Assembly (NCBI GenBank): GCA_031418455.1
Contig: JANOXJ010000074.1
Span: 11,319 to 75,318 of the forward strand
Length of the DNA: 64,000 nt
Source of the DNA: JANNVZ01 sp031418455
GTDB lineage: Bacteria; Bacteroidota; Bacteroidia; Flavobacteriales_D; Sanyastnellaceae
Reading direction: 5' to 3'
This document shows, piece by piece, positions 8,155 to 16,687 of the stretch; position 1 is the stretch's first letter, and each line of letters begins with the position of its first letter. Under the pieces are notes generated by a model, which was given only the letters and a program-made list of their open reading frames with translations, ran no database searches and was not told the origin of the DNA. Both the position numbers and the translations under genes were made by a program.

Positions 8155-8493
8155 ATGGAAGAAAATCAAAACGAAATACCACAGCCTCAGATATCGGTTA
8201 AAAAATCAATCGTAGTTTATGGCAAGCATGAATATATAGTTAAGAACGTGCTAGACCTGCTTGCGCGCGCTGATTATAACGGTACCGGCTACGTGCGACT
8301 GGAAGAAGTGCTGGATCATATCCGCTTAAGTTCTTTTGACGCTGTATTCATTGGTGGTGGCGTAGATCCGCACGACAGATTGCAGATAAAGGAATTGTTA
8401 AGCAAAGAATTCAAGCATGCTAAGATAATAGAGCATTATGGGGGCCCTGCTACCATTATTCCTGAAGTTAAACACGCTTTAGAAGAAAATTAA
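8155..8493 (+). CDS. Conserved hypothetical small protein with a receiver-like alpha/beta fold, 112 aa
   Basis: Not recognised as a named family. The predicted pattern is strand (KSIVVYG), helix (VKNVLDLLARA), then strand (FDAVFIGGGVD), helix (LQIKELLSKEF), strand (AKIIEHYGGP) and final helix. This resembles a response-regulator receiver core or other flavodoxin-like fold, but the position where the phosphoacceptor Asp would end strand 3 reads F-I-G-G-G, so phosphorylation is unlikely. A possible -7 box TACTTTCG lies at 8125-8132. It is divergent from the UbiA gene and convergent with recN. Confidence 0.6.
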   Translation: MEENQNEIPQPQISVKKSIVVYGKHEYIVKNVLDLLARADYNGTGYVRLEEVLDHIRLSSFDAVFIGGGVDPHDRLQIKELLSKEFKHAKIIEHYGGPATIIPEVKHALEEN

Positions 8494-8559
8494 TCTTTAG
8501 AATTCTTATCCCATTTTGCTTGCTTATCTGGCATTGGAATTATTCCGTAGGACATACTT

Positions 8560-10215
8560 TTAGTTTCCCAGCAATTCACGTGCATTTTCCAATGCAGCCT
8601 TGGTAAGCGTTTTGCCACTTAGCATTTCGGCCAATTCATTTATACGTGCCTCTCCTGCCAACTCTTCTACCATAGTGCTGGTGGCCTGACTTGTGGTTAT
8701 TTTAAATACCTTTAAATGATTGTCTGCCTTGCCCGCTATTTGCGGCAAGTGTGTAATGGTGAGCAACTGCATTTGAGCGCTCATTTCTTTCAGTATTAAA
8801 CCTATTTTGTTTCCCACTTCGCCACTTACACCCTGGTCTATTTCATCCAGTATTAGCACCGGCAACTTTTTGTGACGCGATATGGATGCCTTTATAGCTA
8901 GCATTACGCGAGATATTTCGCCCCCACTGGCAACTTGCTTAATAGGCAACAAATTGCCACCCTTATTGGCTTTAAACAAAAACTGAATTTCATCTTTACC
9001 AAATTCATTAAAACTACTTGCTTCAGCCAAGTCTACCTGCAACTCAGCGTGTTCCAGACTTAAAGCTTCAAAATACCTTTTCACTTCACGGGTTGCAAGC
9101 GCTGCTGCTTTTCTCCTCGCATCCGATATTTTTTTTGCTACCAGCTCTAATTCTGTATTGCTTTGATTTAGTCGCTTTTTTAATTCTTCTATTTTATCAT
9201 CCAGATTGTCAAAACCACCACACTTTTGCTCCAACTCATTGCGCAGTTGTATTAACTCCTCAGTGCTTTGCATTCTGTGTTTTTGCTGAAGGTGATATAG
9301 GGCAGAAAGTTTTTCGTTCAGCACTTCCACCTGCTTTTCGTCCAACATTACATTGGCTTCATAGCTTTCTATTTCGCGGGCTAATTCGCGCAGTTCTATA
9401 ATATTGCTTTGTGCACGATTAAAAAAATCTTCCAGATGCGAATTGAAATGCGTCACCTTTTGCAATTGCGATTTTGCGCCATTTAGCTGCGCTATTACAC
9501 TGCTGTTTTCTCCATCCAAAATGGTTATTACTCCATTGAGCACACTTTTTATTTGCTCTGCATGTGTTAGTGTTTCCAACTCTTGTTCCATGCCTTGCTG
9601 ATGTATATTTTCAAGAGCAGCATTTTCTAATTCCGTCCACTGAAATTTAAGGTAATCTAACTCTTGTCGCATCTTAGTTTCATTCTGAAGCAGATGATCC
9701 AATTCCGATTTTAGCGATTTATATTTTTCAAATAATTGGGTGTATTGCAGTCTATCAGCAGCATTTCCTGCAAAGGCATCAATAGTTTCAAACTGAAATG
9801 CGCGCTGGCCCAACAATGAATTTTCGTGCTGACTATGAATGTCTACCAAAGCATTTCCCAAAGCACGCAGGGTAGCCAATTGCACAGGAGTATCGTTTAT
9901 GAATGCTCTGCTTTTTCCACCCGGGCTTATCTCTCTTCTTATAGTAGTTTGCGCATCATAGTCTAAATCATTTTCTTTAAAAAAAGGTTTTAAGTCATAT
10001 CCTTTTAAATCGAAAACTGCCTCTACAATACACTTTACATTTTCATTTTTTATGGCTTTGCTTTCGGCCCTTTCGCCAAGTAGCAAACCAAATGCGCCAA
10101 GCAATATAGATTTTCCGCTGCCTGTTTCGCCCGTTATAGCAGTCATTCCTTTATGAAACTGCAGCTCCACTGCATCTATAAGGGCATAGTTAGTAATATT
10201 GAGTTGGCTAAGCAT
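8560..10215 (-). CDS. recN: DNA repair protein RecN, 551 aa
   Basis: SMC-like ATPase acting in recombinational repair of double-strand breaks. Walker A G-E-T-G-S-G-K-S is at residues 29-36, the ABC signature V-A-S-G-G-E-I-S-R-V-M is in the C-terminal third and Walker B V-L-I-L-D-E-I-D-Q-G-V-S-G follows. The middle is a long coiled coil of about 250 residues interrupted by a hinge. I place the start at ATG 10213-10215 because the protein then begins M-L-S-Q-L-N-I-T-N-Y-A-L-I, as RecN normally does; an upstream in-frame start at 10278 would add 21 non-conserved residues. Length agrees with the family. It is followed on the minus strand only by intergenic sequence. Confidence 0.95.
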   Translation of the reverse strand: MLSQLNITNYALIDAVELQFHKGMTAITGETGSGKSILLGAFGLLLGERAESKAIKNENVKCIVEAVFDLKGYDLKPFFKENDLDYDAQTTIRREISPGGKSRAFINDTPVQLATLRALGNALVDIHSQHENSLLGQRAFQFETIDAFAGNAADRLQYTQLFEKYKSLKSELDHLLQNETKMRQELDYLKFQWTELENAALENIHQQGMEQELETLTHAEQIKSVLNGVITILDGENSSVIAQLNGAKSQLQKVTHFNSHLEDFFNRAQSNIIELRELAREIESYEANVMLDEKQVEVLNEKLSALYHLQQKHRMQSTEELIQLRNELEQKCGGFDNLDDKIEELKKRLNQSNTELELVAKKISDARRKAAALATREVKRYFEALSLEHAELQVDLAEASSFNEFGKDEIQFLFKANKGGNLLPIKQVASGGEISRVMLAIKASISRHKKLPVLILDEIDQGVSGEVGNKIGLILKEMSAQMQLLTITHLPQIAGKADNHLKVFKITTSQATSTMVEELAGEARINELAEMLSGKTLTKAALENARELLGN

Positions 10216-10308
10216 GGCTAAAATTCTATTGCTTTTTAGAGCAAGCGAAAATATCGCACACGCTGCAGCGTGCGCCAAACATTTTATAACACATTGTTAG
10301 AAAAAAAT

Positions 10309-11532
10309 TTAAAGAGCTGACAAGAACAAGTCAAGCGGTTTCCATGGCAGTTCAAACGTGGTACCCACTGTTTCATTGGTAATAGTGCCATTGAACATAT
10401 ACACCCCGTTTCTAAATCCTTCGTGCTTTTTTACAAGGTTAGTTATTCCGCCCTCTTCGCCCATACTTAGCACTATAGGTGCAAATATGTTACTAAGTGC
10501 ATAAGAGGCCGTTCTGGACACACGCGAGGCTATATTGGGCACACAGTAGTGTATTACACCATGTTCTTTAAAAACAGGTTTTTCGTGGGTAGTGCTTCTT
10601 GATGTTTCAAAACATCCGCCTTGGTCTATGCTTACATCCACTATTACACTGCCATATTTCATATTGCTCACCATATCCTCTGTTACGTATATGGGTGTGC
10701 GGCCACCGCTGGTGTGTATGGCTCCCACAGCCACATCAGCCGAACTTAGCGCATTGCGCAATTCTGAAGGTTGTATGGTACTGGTCCAAAGGCGCTGGCC
10801 TAAGTCGTTTTGAATTCTTCTGAGGCGATAAGTACTGTTGTCAAAAATTTTGACACTGGCACCTAAGCCAAGTGCAGCGCGCGCTGCAAACTCTGCAACT
10901 GTGCCTGCGCCTAATATTACCACCTCGGTTGGTTTTACTCCGCTAATGCCACCAAACATTAGGCCCTGCCCTCCGTGCTGATGACTTAAGTATTCTGATG
11001 CTATAAGCACAGCGGTATTACCGGCTATTTCGCCCATGGCGCGCACTACAGGAAATATATCGGTTTCATCCTTGATATAGTCCCATGCTACGGCAGTTAT
11101 TTTTTTATTTGATAAAATTTTGAAATTTTCTGCTGTTTGAATAGGTAAATGAATTGCCGAAACCAATGTTTGCTTGCCCGGCATCATTTCCATTTCTGCC
11201 ATGCTAGGGGGAGCTACTTTTAGAATTATCTCGCTTTTAAAAACATCCTCAGGACTATAAACAATGCGCGCACCTGCTTCGCTATAATCATGATCCTGAA
11301 AATTAGAGGCCTTGCCAGCATTCGTTTCCACCACTACATCGTGACCGTTACTCACCAGCAGGGCCACACTCTCCGGCACAAGTGCCACTCGTCTTTCCTG
11401 AAAGTAAGTCTCGCGCGGAATGCCTATAGTAAGCCTGGAGTGTCTTTTACCCACTGCCAACAACTCTTCCTGTGGCATTAATGCAGCTTCCTTGGCCAAA
11501 GATCGCATAGCCTCTTTCTTAGGATCAATCAT
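10309..11532 (-). CDS. ald: Alanine dehydrogenase (AlaDH/PNT family), 407 aa
   Basis: Catalyses NAD-dependent interconversion of L-alanine and pyruvate plus ammonia. The N-terminal catalytic part has G-I-P-R-E-T-Y-F-Q-E-R-R-V-A-L-V-P and a conserved His in SAIHLP. The Rossmann domain has V-V-I-L-G-A-G-T-V-A-E-F, followed by the D-V-S-I-D-Q-G-G-C-F-E segment diagnostic of the family. An N-terminal extension of about 30 residues precedes the usual start; this longer form is common in Bacteroidota. Proton-translocating transhydrogenase alpha subunit is the alternative, but no pntB lies nearby. A -7-like box TATCTTCG is on the minus strand at 11577-11570. Confidence 0.88.
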   Translation of the reverse strand: MIDPKKEAMRSLAKEAALMPQEELLAVGKRHSRLTIGIPRETYFQERRVALVPESVALLVSNGHDVVVETNAGKASNFQDHDYSEAGARIVYSPEDVFKSEIILKVAPPSMAEMEMMPGKQTLVSAIHLPIQTAENFKILSNKKITAVAWDYIKDETDIFPVVRAMGEIAGNTAVLIASEYLSHQHGGQGLMFGGISGVKPTEVVILGAGTVAEFAARAALGLGASVKIFDNSTYRLRRIQNDLGQRLWTSTIQPSELRNALSSADVAVGAIHTSGGRTPIYVTEDMVSNMKYGSVIVDVSIDQGGCFETSRSTTHEKPVFKEHGVIHYCVPNIASRVSRTASYALSNIFAPIVLSMGEEGGITNLVKKHEGFRNGVYMFNGTITNETVGTTFELPWKPLDLFLSAL

Positions 11533-11668
11533 AAATAACTATTTTTTATAGAAATGAAATAATGTGTGTCGAAGATAATTCCTTTATTGAATATTTCATT
11601 ATCAGAGCATTTCCAAATTATTCAATCAATTTGTTGAAAGCTCGTTTTATAAAGTAAACGCATTTCGC

Positions 11669-11700
11669 TTGCGGTATGTGCTCATATCATTCTATTTTTA
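11669..11700 (+). promoter_or_regulatory. Candidate promoter for the His-rich membrane peptide
   Basis: TTG at 11669-11671 is followed after 21 bases by TATTTTTA (11693-11700), which is seven of eight positions of TAnnTTTG. It ends 35 bases before the ATG. Confidence 0.4.
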
Positions 11701-11735
11701 GCCCCATAAAAATCATTAAGTACTAACTCATCATT

Positions 11736-12005
11736 ATGGCACAAAACGATCATTCACCTCAACCAAGTTCAAAAGCATTGTGGTTTATAGTACCTATAGC
11801 TATAGGACTTTCATTGCTACTTACTAACTTGCACCATACAGAGCCTAAAGCAACTTTGTCCGGCCAACTGGGCGAGGCAAAAAAAGAAGCAGCTCCTATG
11901 GCTACTCATGCAGCAGACACTACACATGCAGACACTACGCATGTGGATACTATGCATATGCATACCCCTGCTGAAAAGCCTGTAATGATTGAGCACGCTC
12001 ATTAA
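11736..12005 (+). CDS. Small single-pass membrane protein with His/Asp/Thr-rich tail, 89 aa
   Basis: Family not recognised. A short polar N-terminus is followed by one transmembrane helix (about residues 15-30, W-F-I-V-P-I-A-I-G-L-S-L-L-L) and then a tail of about 55 residues. The tail contains repeated A-D-T-T-H / V-D-T-M-H units and ends A-H; nine His fall in roughly the last 40 residues, several spaced by five. Such spacing could bind metal ions or protons, but this is inference. It has its own promoter-like box and is followed by a terminator at 12104-12136, so it appears to be an independent small transcript. Confidence 0.65.
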   Translation: MAQNDHSPQPSSKALWFIVPIAIGLSLLLTNLHHTEPKATLSGQLGEAKKEAAPMATHAADTTHADTTHVDTMHMHTPAEKPVMIEHAH

Positions 12006-12103
12006 TTACCTAGCTGCCTAAATCACCCTTTAGTAGAAATAAAAAATGAGTGATTATAGAACCAGTGTATGAGCCAATTGCAAATAAAAATATATTTACC
12101 GGG

Positions 12104-12136
12104 AAAGGCTGTCGCTACAGGGACAGCCTTTTTTGT
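12104..12136 (+). terminator. Rho-independent terminator after the His-rich peptide gene
   Basis: AAGGCTGTC (12105-12113) pairs with GACAGCCTT (12122-12130) and a T-run follows. Its position makes translation of the next gene from the TTG at 12133 unlikely. Confidence 0.85.
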
Positions 12137-12195
12137 TTGATAGAATTTTTAGCAAAAGCAAGGCTGCTCCAAGTAGCTATAAAAAAAAGAAAAGC

Positions 12196-12618
12196 ATGAA
12201 TACAGAAGAACTAGCACGCCTAGTGGTGGAGAAAATGTTTCACCACGACCCCATGTCGCAATGGCTGGGAATAGAGCGCGTGCAGGATGGACCAGGCCTC
12301 TCGGTATTGCGCATGCAAGTGCGTGCCGAAATGCTCAACGGCTTTGGAATAGCCCATGGTGGTATCACCTTTAGTTTGGCAGATAGTGCCCTTGCCTTTG
12401 CCAGCAACAGTCATGGCATACAGGCAGTGTCTATAGAAACTTCCATATCGCACGTCTTGCCAGTTCACCTAAACGATGTGCTAACTACTGAAGTAAAGGA
12501 AATGAATCTGACCAAGCGCACTGGTCTTTATTACATCACCGTTACCAATCAGGAAAACAAAGTAGTAGCTTTTTTTAAAGGCACAGTGTACCGCACGGGC
12601 AAGGAGTGGGCGCTCTAA
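12196..12618 (+). CDS. PaaI-family hotdog-fold acyl-CoA thioesterase, 140 aa
   Basis: Hydrolyses aryl- or acyl-CoA thioesters. The diagnostic hotdog motif is A-H-G-G-I-T-F-S-L-A-D-S-A-L-A-F-A, matching H-G-G-x-x-x-x-L-x-D of PaaI (hydroxyphenylacetyl-CoA thioesterase) with the catalytic Asp. The length fits the family when translation begins at ATG 12196. A longer frame from TTG 12133 would start in the T-run of the preceding terminator and adds a Lys/Ser-rich stretch. No other phenylacetate genes are nearby, so a general salvage thioesterase is as likely as a dedicated pathway enzyme. It is convergent with the lipid kinase gene, one base apart. Confidence 0.85.
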   Translation: MNTEELARLVVEKMFHHDPMSQWLGIERVQDGPGLSVLRMQVRAEMLNGFGIAHGGITFSLADSALAFASNSHGIQAVSIETSISHVLPVHLNDVLTTEVKEMNLTKRTGLYYITVTNQENKVVAFFKGTVYRTGKEWAL

Positions 12619-12619
12619 A

Positions 12620-13510
12620 CTATAGCAGCAATTCCAGTTTAGAAGGAATGCAGTAAACTCGGGCAGGAGCATTCTTTCCCAATTCGCCATCTTTTTCAAA
12701 ACCACCCTGCATTTCTACTTTCAACTCATTGGTGGTAAAATAATGTACCTGCGGATGCATTATTTTTTCGCAGCGCTTTAAAGCTGGTAAGTAGCGCAAA
12801 TATTGCCATAGGCCCAAATTACCGATGAGGGTAATATTTAGAAGTCCATCTGAAAGTTCAGCTTCGGGCGCTATGCCAATACCACTTCCAAAATACTTTC
12901 CATTAGCGCATACTACAGCCAATATTTTCTCATTAAAAATTTGACCACCTCCTTGCACCCTAGCCTCTTTCTTTTTGTAGCTTAATAAAGCACCTATGGC
13001 AGCCAAGCCAAATTTTATATTTCCATTCCAGCCAAAGGGCATTTTACCCACAAGTCTAACTACCTGAGGTCCAAGCCCAGCGCTGGCTGCATTAATAAAA
13101 TAATCGGTTTCGTGGGTGCCGTATTCTATAGCTCCAACATCCACTTTTACATATTTATTGTTGGCAAGCCTTTGCAAAAAATTATTCACCGATTTGGGCC
13201 AGCCAAAATTGCGGGCAAAATCATTTCCCGAACCTTCCGGAAGCAGCGCTATTTTGGGTAATTCTGCCAAAGGATGGAATGTTGAAAATTGCATAACACC
13301 CTCCACACACTCGTTGAGCGAGCCATCGCCACCAACTGCTACAATAAGCTGGGCATTAGCCGCAGCAGCGTTTGCAAGCGATATGGCATGCCCTGGTTGC
13401 TGTGTGAAATGAAAGGTGCAGGTATGCGAAGATGAAACACTTTGCCTGATATAATCGGGCAGCGTTTTAAGCTTCTTTTTAGCTCCATTAATGATGAAAA
13501 CAACATGCAT
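12620..13510 (-). CDS. Diacylglycerol kinase-catalytic-domain lipid kinase (YegS/DagK type), 296 aa
   Basis: Cytoplasmic soluble lipid kinase. The nucleotide-binding motif V-A-V-G-G-D-G-S-L-N-E is near residues 78-88, and the second conserved stretch L-L-P-E-G-S-G-N-D-F-A-R-N is near 110-122; both are typical of the DAGKc family. The C-terminal half is the beta-sandwich domain with D-G-L-L-N-I. The substrate in bacteria may be diacylglycerol, phosphatidylglycerol or sphingoid lipids; Bacteroidota often make sphingolipids, so sphingosine-kinase-like activity is possible, but nothing here decides. The start ATG is at 13508-13510. Confidence 0.88.
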   Translation of the reverse strand: MHVVFIINGAKKKLKTLPDYIRQSVSSSHTCTFHFTQQPGHAISLANAAAANAQLIVAVGGDGSLNECVEGVMQFSTFHPLAELPKIALLPEGSGNDFARNFGWPKSVNNFLQRLANNKYVKVDVGAIEYGTHETDYFINAASAGLGPQVVRLVGKMPFGWNGNIKFGLAAIGALLSYKKKEARVQGGGQIFNEKILAVVCANGKYFGSGIGIAPEAELSDGLLNITLIGNLGLWQYLRYLPALKRCEKIMHPQVHYFTTNELKVEMQGGFEKDGELGKNAPARVYCIPSKLELLL

Positions 13511-13563
13511 ATTTCAGCCAAAGTATAAAATACTAACAACAAAGTAAAACCAAGTGCAAATTG

Positions 13564-13597
13564 TTGGTAGAATGAGTAATCCGCTTACATAAGTTTG
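13564..13597 (+). promoter_or_regulatory. Candidate promoter for the aminotransferase operon
   Basis: TTG (13564-13566), 23 bases of spacing, then TAAGTTTG (13590-13597), a full match to TAnnTTTG. The ATG follows 46 bases later. Confidence 0.5.
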
Positions 13598-13643
13598 CCG
13601 CGCGTGTGTTTGCAATGAACAAGCCCGCATTTAAAGACAAAGA

Positions 13644-14861
13644 ATGGAACAAATACTAATGAGTAAACAAGGAAAAACCTCGCATTTGCTAAGTCAATTA
13701 AACGAGTCGGCCACACTAGCTATGGCGCGTATGAGCAGAGAACTTAGCCAGCAAGGCCACAACGTAGTGAGCCTTAGCCTGGGCGAACCAGATTTCGACA
13801 CACCCGATTTTATTAAAAACGCTGCCAAAGAAGCGTTAGATAAAAACATTACACACTATCCACCGGTAAACGGATTTTTGGAAGTGCGTCAAGCCATAGC
13901 CAAAAAATTTGAGCGTGACAATGGTTTAAACTACACTGCTGAGCAAATAGTAGTGTCTACAGGAGCCAAGCAAGCCATAGCCAATGCAGTGCTAGCCCTT
14001 GTAAACCCTGGCGATGAGGTGCTTATGCCAAGTCCTTATTGGGTAAGTTATGCAGAGTTGGTAAAAATTGCCGGTGGCGTGCCTGTTGAGCTGCTGGCCA
14101 AAGTGGAAAATGATTTTAAAATAACACCAACCCAACTAGAGCAAGCAATAAATCCACGTACCAAACTAATCATCTACAGCTCGCCCTGCAACCCCACTGG
14201 CACGGTATATAATGAGAGCGAGTTAAATGCTTTTGCTAACATTATAGAAAAGCATGATGAGCTGTATGTAATAAGCGATGAGATATATGAACTTATAAAT
14301 TTCAATGGAAAAACATCCAGCATAGCAGCATGTGGCAATATGATAGAACGCACTATTACAGTAAATGGCGTTTCTAAAGCCTTTGCCATGACGGGCTGGA
14401 GAATAGGCTACATAGGCGCCCCAAAATGGATAGCAGATGCCTGCAACAAAATGCAAGGCCAAATAACCAGCGGAGCAAACAGCATAGCGCAAATGGCTGC
14501 TAAAGCCGCTGTGGAGGCTGACCCCGATATGGTAAAACCAATGATAGAAGTATTTAAAAAACGCAGAGACTTAGTATATCAACTGCTAAAGGAAATACCC
14601 GGACTTAAAGTGAATTTGCCGGAAGGCGCCTTCTATTTCTTCCCTGATGTGTCGTATTACTTCGGAAAATCAGATGGTGAGCAGACCATAAAAAATGCAA
14701 CAGACTTATCACTCTATCTTCTTAAAAAAGAATTGGTAGCAGTAGTAACGGGAGAAGCATTTGGCGATGAAAATTGTATAAGAATATCATACGCAGCTGC
14801 TGAAGAAGTGCTGAGAGAAGCCATAAGCAGAATAGCAAAAGGACTAAGCCAACTAAAATGA
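13644..14861 (+). CDS. Pyridoxal phosphate-dependent class I aminotransferase (aspartate aminotransferase-like), 405 aa
   Basis: Fold type I PLP enzyme. The N-terminal S-L-S-L-G-E-P-D-F-D-T-P motif, the central Y-S-S-P-C-N-P-T-G-T-V-Y, the S-D-E-I-Y-E and the Schiff-base Lys in N-G-V-S-K-A-F-A-M-T-G-W-R-I-G are all present, with the final substrate-carboxylate Arg in C-I-R-I-S-Y-A-A. This set fits the AspC Ib subgroup (aspartate or aspartate/prephenate aminotransferase). A second Met five codons downstream (13659) is an alternative start. Its stop overlaps the next start as ATGA, so it is coupled to the sugar kinase gene. Confidence 0.9.
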   Translation: MEQILMSKQGKTSHLLSQLNESATLAMARMSRELSQQGHNVVSLSLGEPDFDTPDFIKNAAKEALDKNITHYPPVNGFLEVRQAIAKKFERDNGLNYTAEQIVVSTGAKQAIANAVLALVNPGDEVLMPSPYWVSYAELVKIAGGVPVELLAKVENDFKITPTQLEQAINPRTKLIIYSSPCNPTGTVYNESELNAFANIIEKHDELYVISDEIYELINFNGKTSSIAACGNMIERTITVNGVSKAFAMTGWRIGYIGAPKWIADACNKMQGQITSGANSIAQMAAKAAVEADPDMVKPMIEVFKKRRDLVYQLLKEIPGLKVNLPEGAFYFFPDVSYYFGKSDGEQTIKNATDLSLYLLKKELVAVVTGEAFGDENCIRISYAAAEEVLREAISRIAKGLSQLK

Positions 14862-15859
14862 AGACTCCACAACTGGAACAACTATTTGAAAAATTTAATA
14901 CCCTCACCGCACTCATAGTAGGTGATGTAATGATAGATGCCTACTACTGGGGCAAGGTAGATCGTATATCGCCTGAGGCGCCAGTGCCAGTGGTGCATGT
15001 GAACAAAAAAGAAAACAGACTAGGTGGTGCTGCCAACGTAGCACTCAATGTAATGAGCCTTGGTGGCAAAGCCATAATATGCTCTGTAGTGGGCGATGGA
15101 AGCAAGGGCGATATTTTTCGTTCTACATTAAAAGAAAATGGATTTAGTACCGAAGGCCTAATAGACTCGCCTAGCAGACAAACTACCGTGAAAACCCGTG
15201 TAATAAGCCAGGGCCAACACATGCTTAGGATAGATGAGGAAATGACCAAGCCGCTTAGCGCAACAGAAGAGCGTCATTTGCTTGAGTGCATCCAATCCAT
15301 CATAGACCGTCAAAAAATAGATGTCATCATTTTTGAAGATTACAATAAGGGAGTGCTTACTGAAAATGTGATATCCACCATTATCAAATTAGCCGAATCA
15401 AAAAATATTCCTACTACTGTAGACCCAAAAAAAGAAAACTTTTTCAGCTATAAAAACTGCACTCTTTTTAAGCCCAACTTAAAAGAATTAAAGGAAGGCC
15501 TGAAAGAAGATTTTGATAAGAAAGATTTTGATGCATTGCAAAATTCCATACTACACCTGGAAGAAAAACTAGGCAATAGCATAACTATGGTGACTCTTTC
15601 TGAACTAGGTGTAATGACCAAGGACAAAGAAAAATTTTATCATGAACCAGCACATGAGCGCGCGGTGCTTGACGTGAGCGGTGCAGGCGACACTGTTATA
15701 AGTGTAGCATCACTGGCATTGGCCGCAGGCCTGGATACTGATAACATGGCTAAGCTGGCTAACCTGGCCGGAGGCCTTGTGTGCGAGCATGTGGGAGTGG
15801 TACCTATAGATAAAAAAACACTTTTCCAAGAGTTTAATGCGAATCATACTTCTAAATAA
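14858..15859 (+). CDS. rfaE1: PfkB-family carbohydrate kinase, D-glycero-D-manno-heptose-7-phosphate kinase-like, 333 aa
   Basis: Ribokinase-fold enzyme similar to the kinase half of HldE/RfaE. Evidence is G-D-V-M-I-D-A-Y-Y-W-G near residue 20, S-P-E-A-P-V-P-V, R-L-G-G-A-A-N-V-A-L-N-V and the C-terminal anion hole D-V-S-G-A-G-D-T with the catalytic Asp. HldE phosphorylates heptose-7-phosphate for LPS core heptose. The nucleotidyltransferase half is absent here, as in split systems. A role in LPS core matches the nearby lipid A genes, but other sugar kinases share the fold. The gene is coupled to the aminotransferase upstream by ATGA. Confidence 0.78.
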   Translation: MKTPQLEQLFEKFNTLTALIVGDVMIDAYYWGKVDRISPEAPVPVVHVNKKENRLGGAANVALNVMSLGGKAIICSVVGDGSKGDIFRSTLKENGFSTEGLIDSPSRQTTVKTRVISQGQHMLRIDEEMTKPLSATEERHLLECIQSIIDRQKIDVIIFEDYNKGVLTENVISTIIKLAESKNIPTTVDPKKENFFSYKNCTLFKPNLKELKEGLKEDFDKKDFDALQNSILHLEEKLGNSITMVTLSELGVMTKDKEKFYHEPAHERAVLDVSGAGDTVISVASLALAAGLDTDNMAKLANLAGGLVCEHVGVVPIDKKTLFQEFNANHTSK

Positions 15860-15863
15860 ATTC

Positions 15864-16541
15864 ATGCAACACGTGCACATAAAAAATCTTTTTGCAACAC
15901 TGGCTATAAGTATTATTAGCTTCATAAGCCCTGCTCAAGCTGTGTGGGAGAGAATAGAAGGCAATGCAGGTGTGGGCCAAAGTATATTCAACAATTTATT
16001 CATCATTCGCAATAACGAGTTTCCCACTGCCACTATACATAATTGGAACAAGCCAGCCTGGTGCGCTGGATTAGACTACCGAGTGCACAAGCACTTTAGT
16101 GTAGGAGTGGGTGGTGGTGTGCAAACCATAGGACAAGATTTGCAGAATATAGAAATTACTATAAAAGATCAGACCACACAATTTGGTTTACTCAACTACC
16201 AAATTACCAGAATAAATGCAGGATTGCGTGCACTTGGACATGTGCCAAGTAAAAACAATCTTTGGGATTTTTATGCTGGAGCTAAAATGGGATGGTCGCT
16301 TTTTGACTTAAAAGTAACTCAGACCAATAACGATATTTTTAAATATTTTGAAGACAGATTAAAGTTTGGAACAGGTGCCCCAAGTTTTCAAATAATACCA
16401 TTTGGCGCCAGGTATTATGGTGTAAAATATGTAGGTATATATGTAGAAACAGCTATTGGAGCACCTGCCTATATTTCCGGAGGAATTTGTTTTAGACTTG
16501 GCACAGCTGCGGCAACGAGCAGCAAGGTGTCCAAAAATTGA
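15864..16541 (+). CDS. Exported hypothetical protein, probable small outer-membrane beta-barrel, 225 aa
   Basis: Not recognised. Starting at ATG 15864, four bases after the kinase stop, gives a clear signal peptide ending S-P-A-Q-A. The mature part has alternating strands rich in aromatic residues and glycine (SVGVGGGVQTIG, FYAGAKMGWSLF, ISGGICFRLG), as expected for a porin-like barrel, and ends close to an F-R-L-G strand rather than a typical terminal Phe. An upstream ATG at 15837 would overlap the kinase gene and place nine extra residues before the signal. It is probably the third gene of the aminotransferase operon; function unknown. Confidence 0.65.
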   Translation: MQHVHIKNLFATLAISIISFISPAQAVWERIEGNAGVGQSIFNNLFIIRNNEFPTATIHNWNKPAWCAGLDYRVHKHFSVGVGGGVQTIGQDLQNIEITIKDQTTQFGLLNYQITRINAGLRALGHVPSKNNLWDFYAGAKMGWSLFDLKVTQTNNDIFKYFEDRLKFGTGAPSFQIIPFGARYYGVKYVGIYVETAIGAPAYISGGICFRLGTAAATSSKVSKN

Positions 16542-16555
16542 TTTTGCATGAAGTA

Positions 16556-16590
16556 ATTGAATTTGATTTCTAAAGAAAGTAAAATTCAAT
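16556..16590 (+). terminator. Weak AT-rich hairpin before lpxC
   Basis: ATTGAATTT (16556-16564) and AAATTCAAT (16582-16590) are perfect inverted copies with a 17-base loop. It is AT-rich and has no T-run, so a terminator role is uncertain. Confidence 0.25.
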
Positions 16591-16672
16591 CAACCTTAAA
16601 TAAAAGAAAATGTGGACCACTAAACCCCACAAATTCAAATTGTAAAACAGAAATAAAGACCGTTTTTCAAAT

Positions 16673-16680
16673 TACATTTG
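16673..16680 (+). promoter_or_regulatory. -7 promoter box of the lpxC-lpxA unit
   Basis: TACATTTG is a complete match to TAnnTTTG and lies eight bases before the lpxC start, implying a very short leader. No TTG is well spaced upstream. Confidence 0.4.
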
Positions 16681-16687
16681 CACAGCA

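Noticed and set aside
9018..9401. A 127-codon + strand frame opposite recN
   Set aside because: It is the complement of the RecN coiled-coil coding region and is Leu/Pro/Phe-rich as expected for a shadow.
10216..10278. A 21-residue extension of RecN
   Set aside because: RecN proteins begin close to M-L-S-Q-L-x-I-x-N-Y; the extension is unconserved in appearance.
12133..12195. N-terminal extension of the PaaI thioesterase from TTG 12133
   Set aside because: It starts within the T-run of the preceding terminator and adds a Lys/Ser-rich tail outside the family length.
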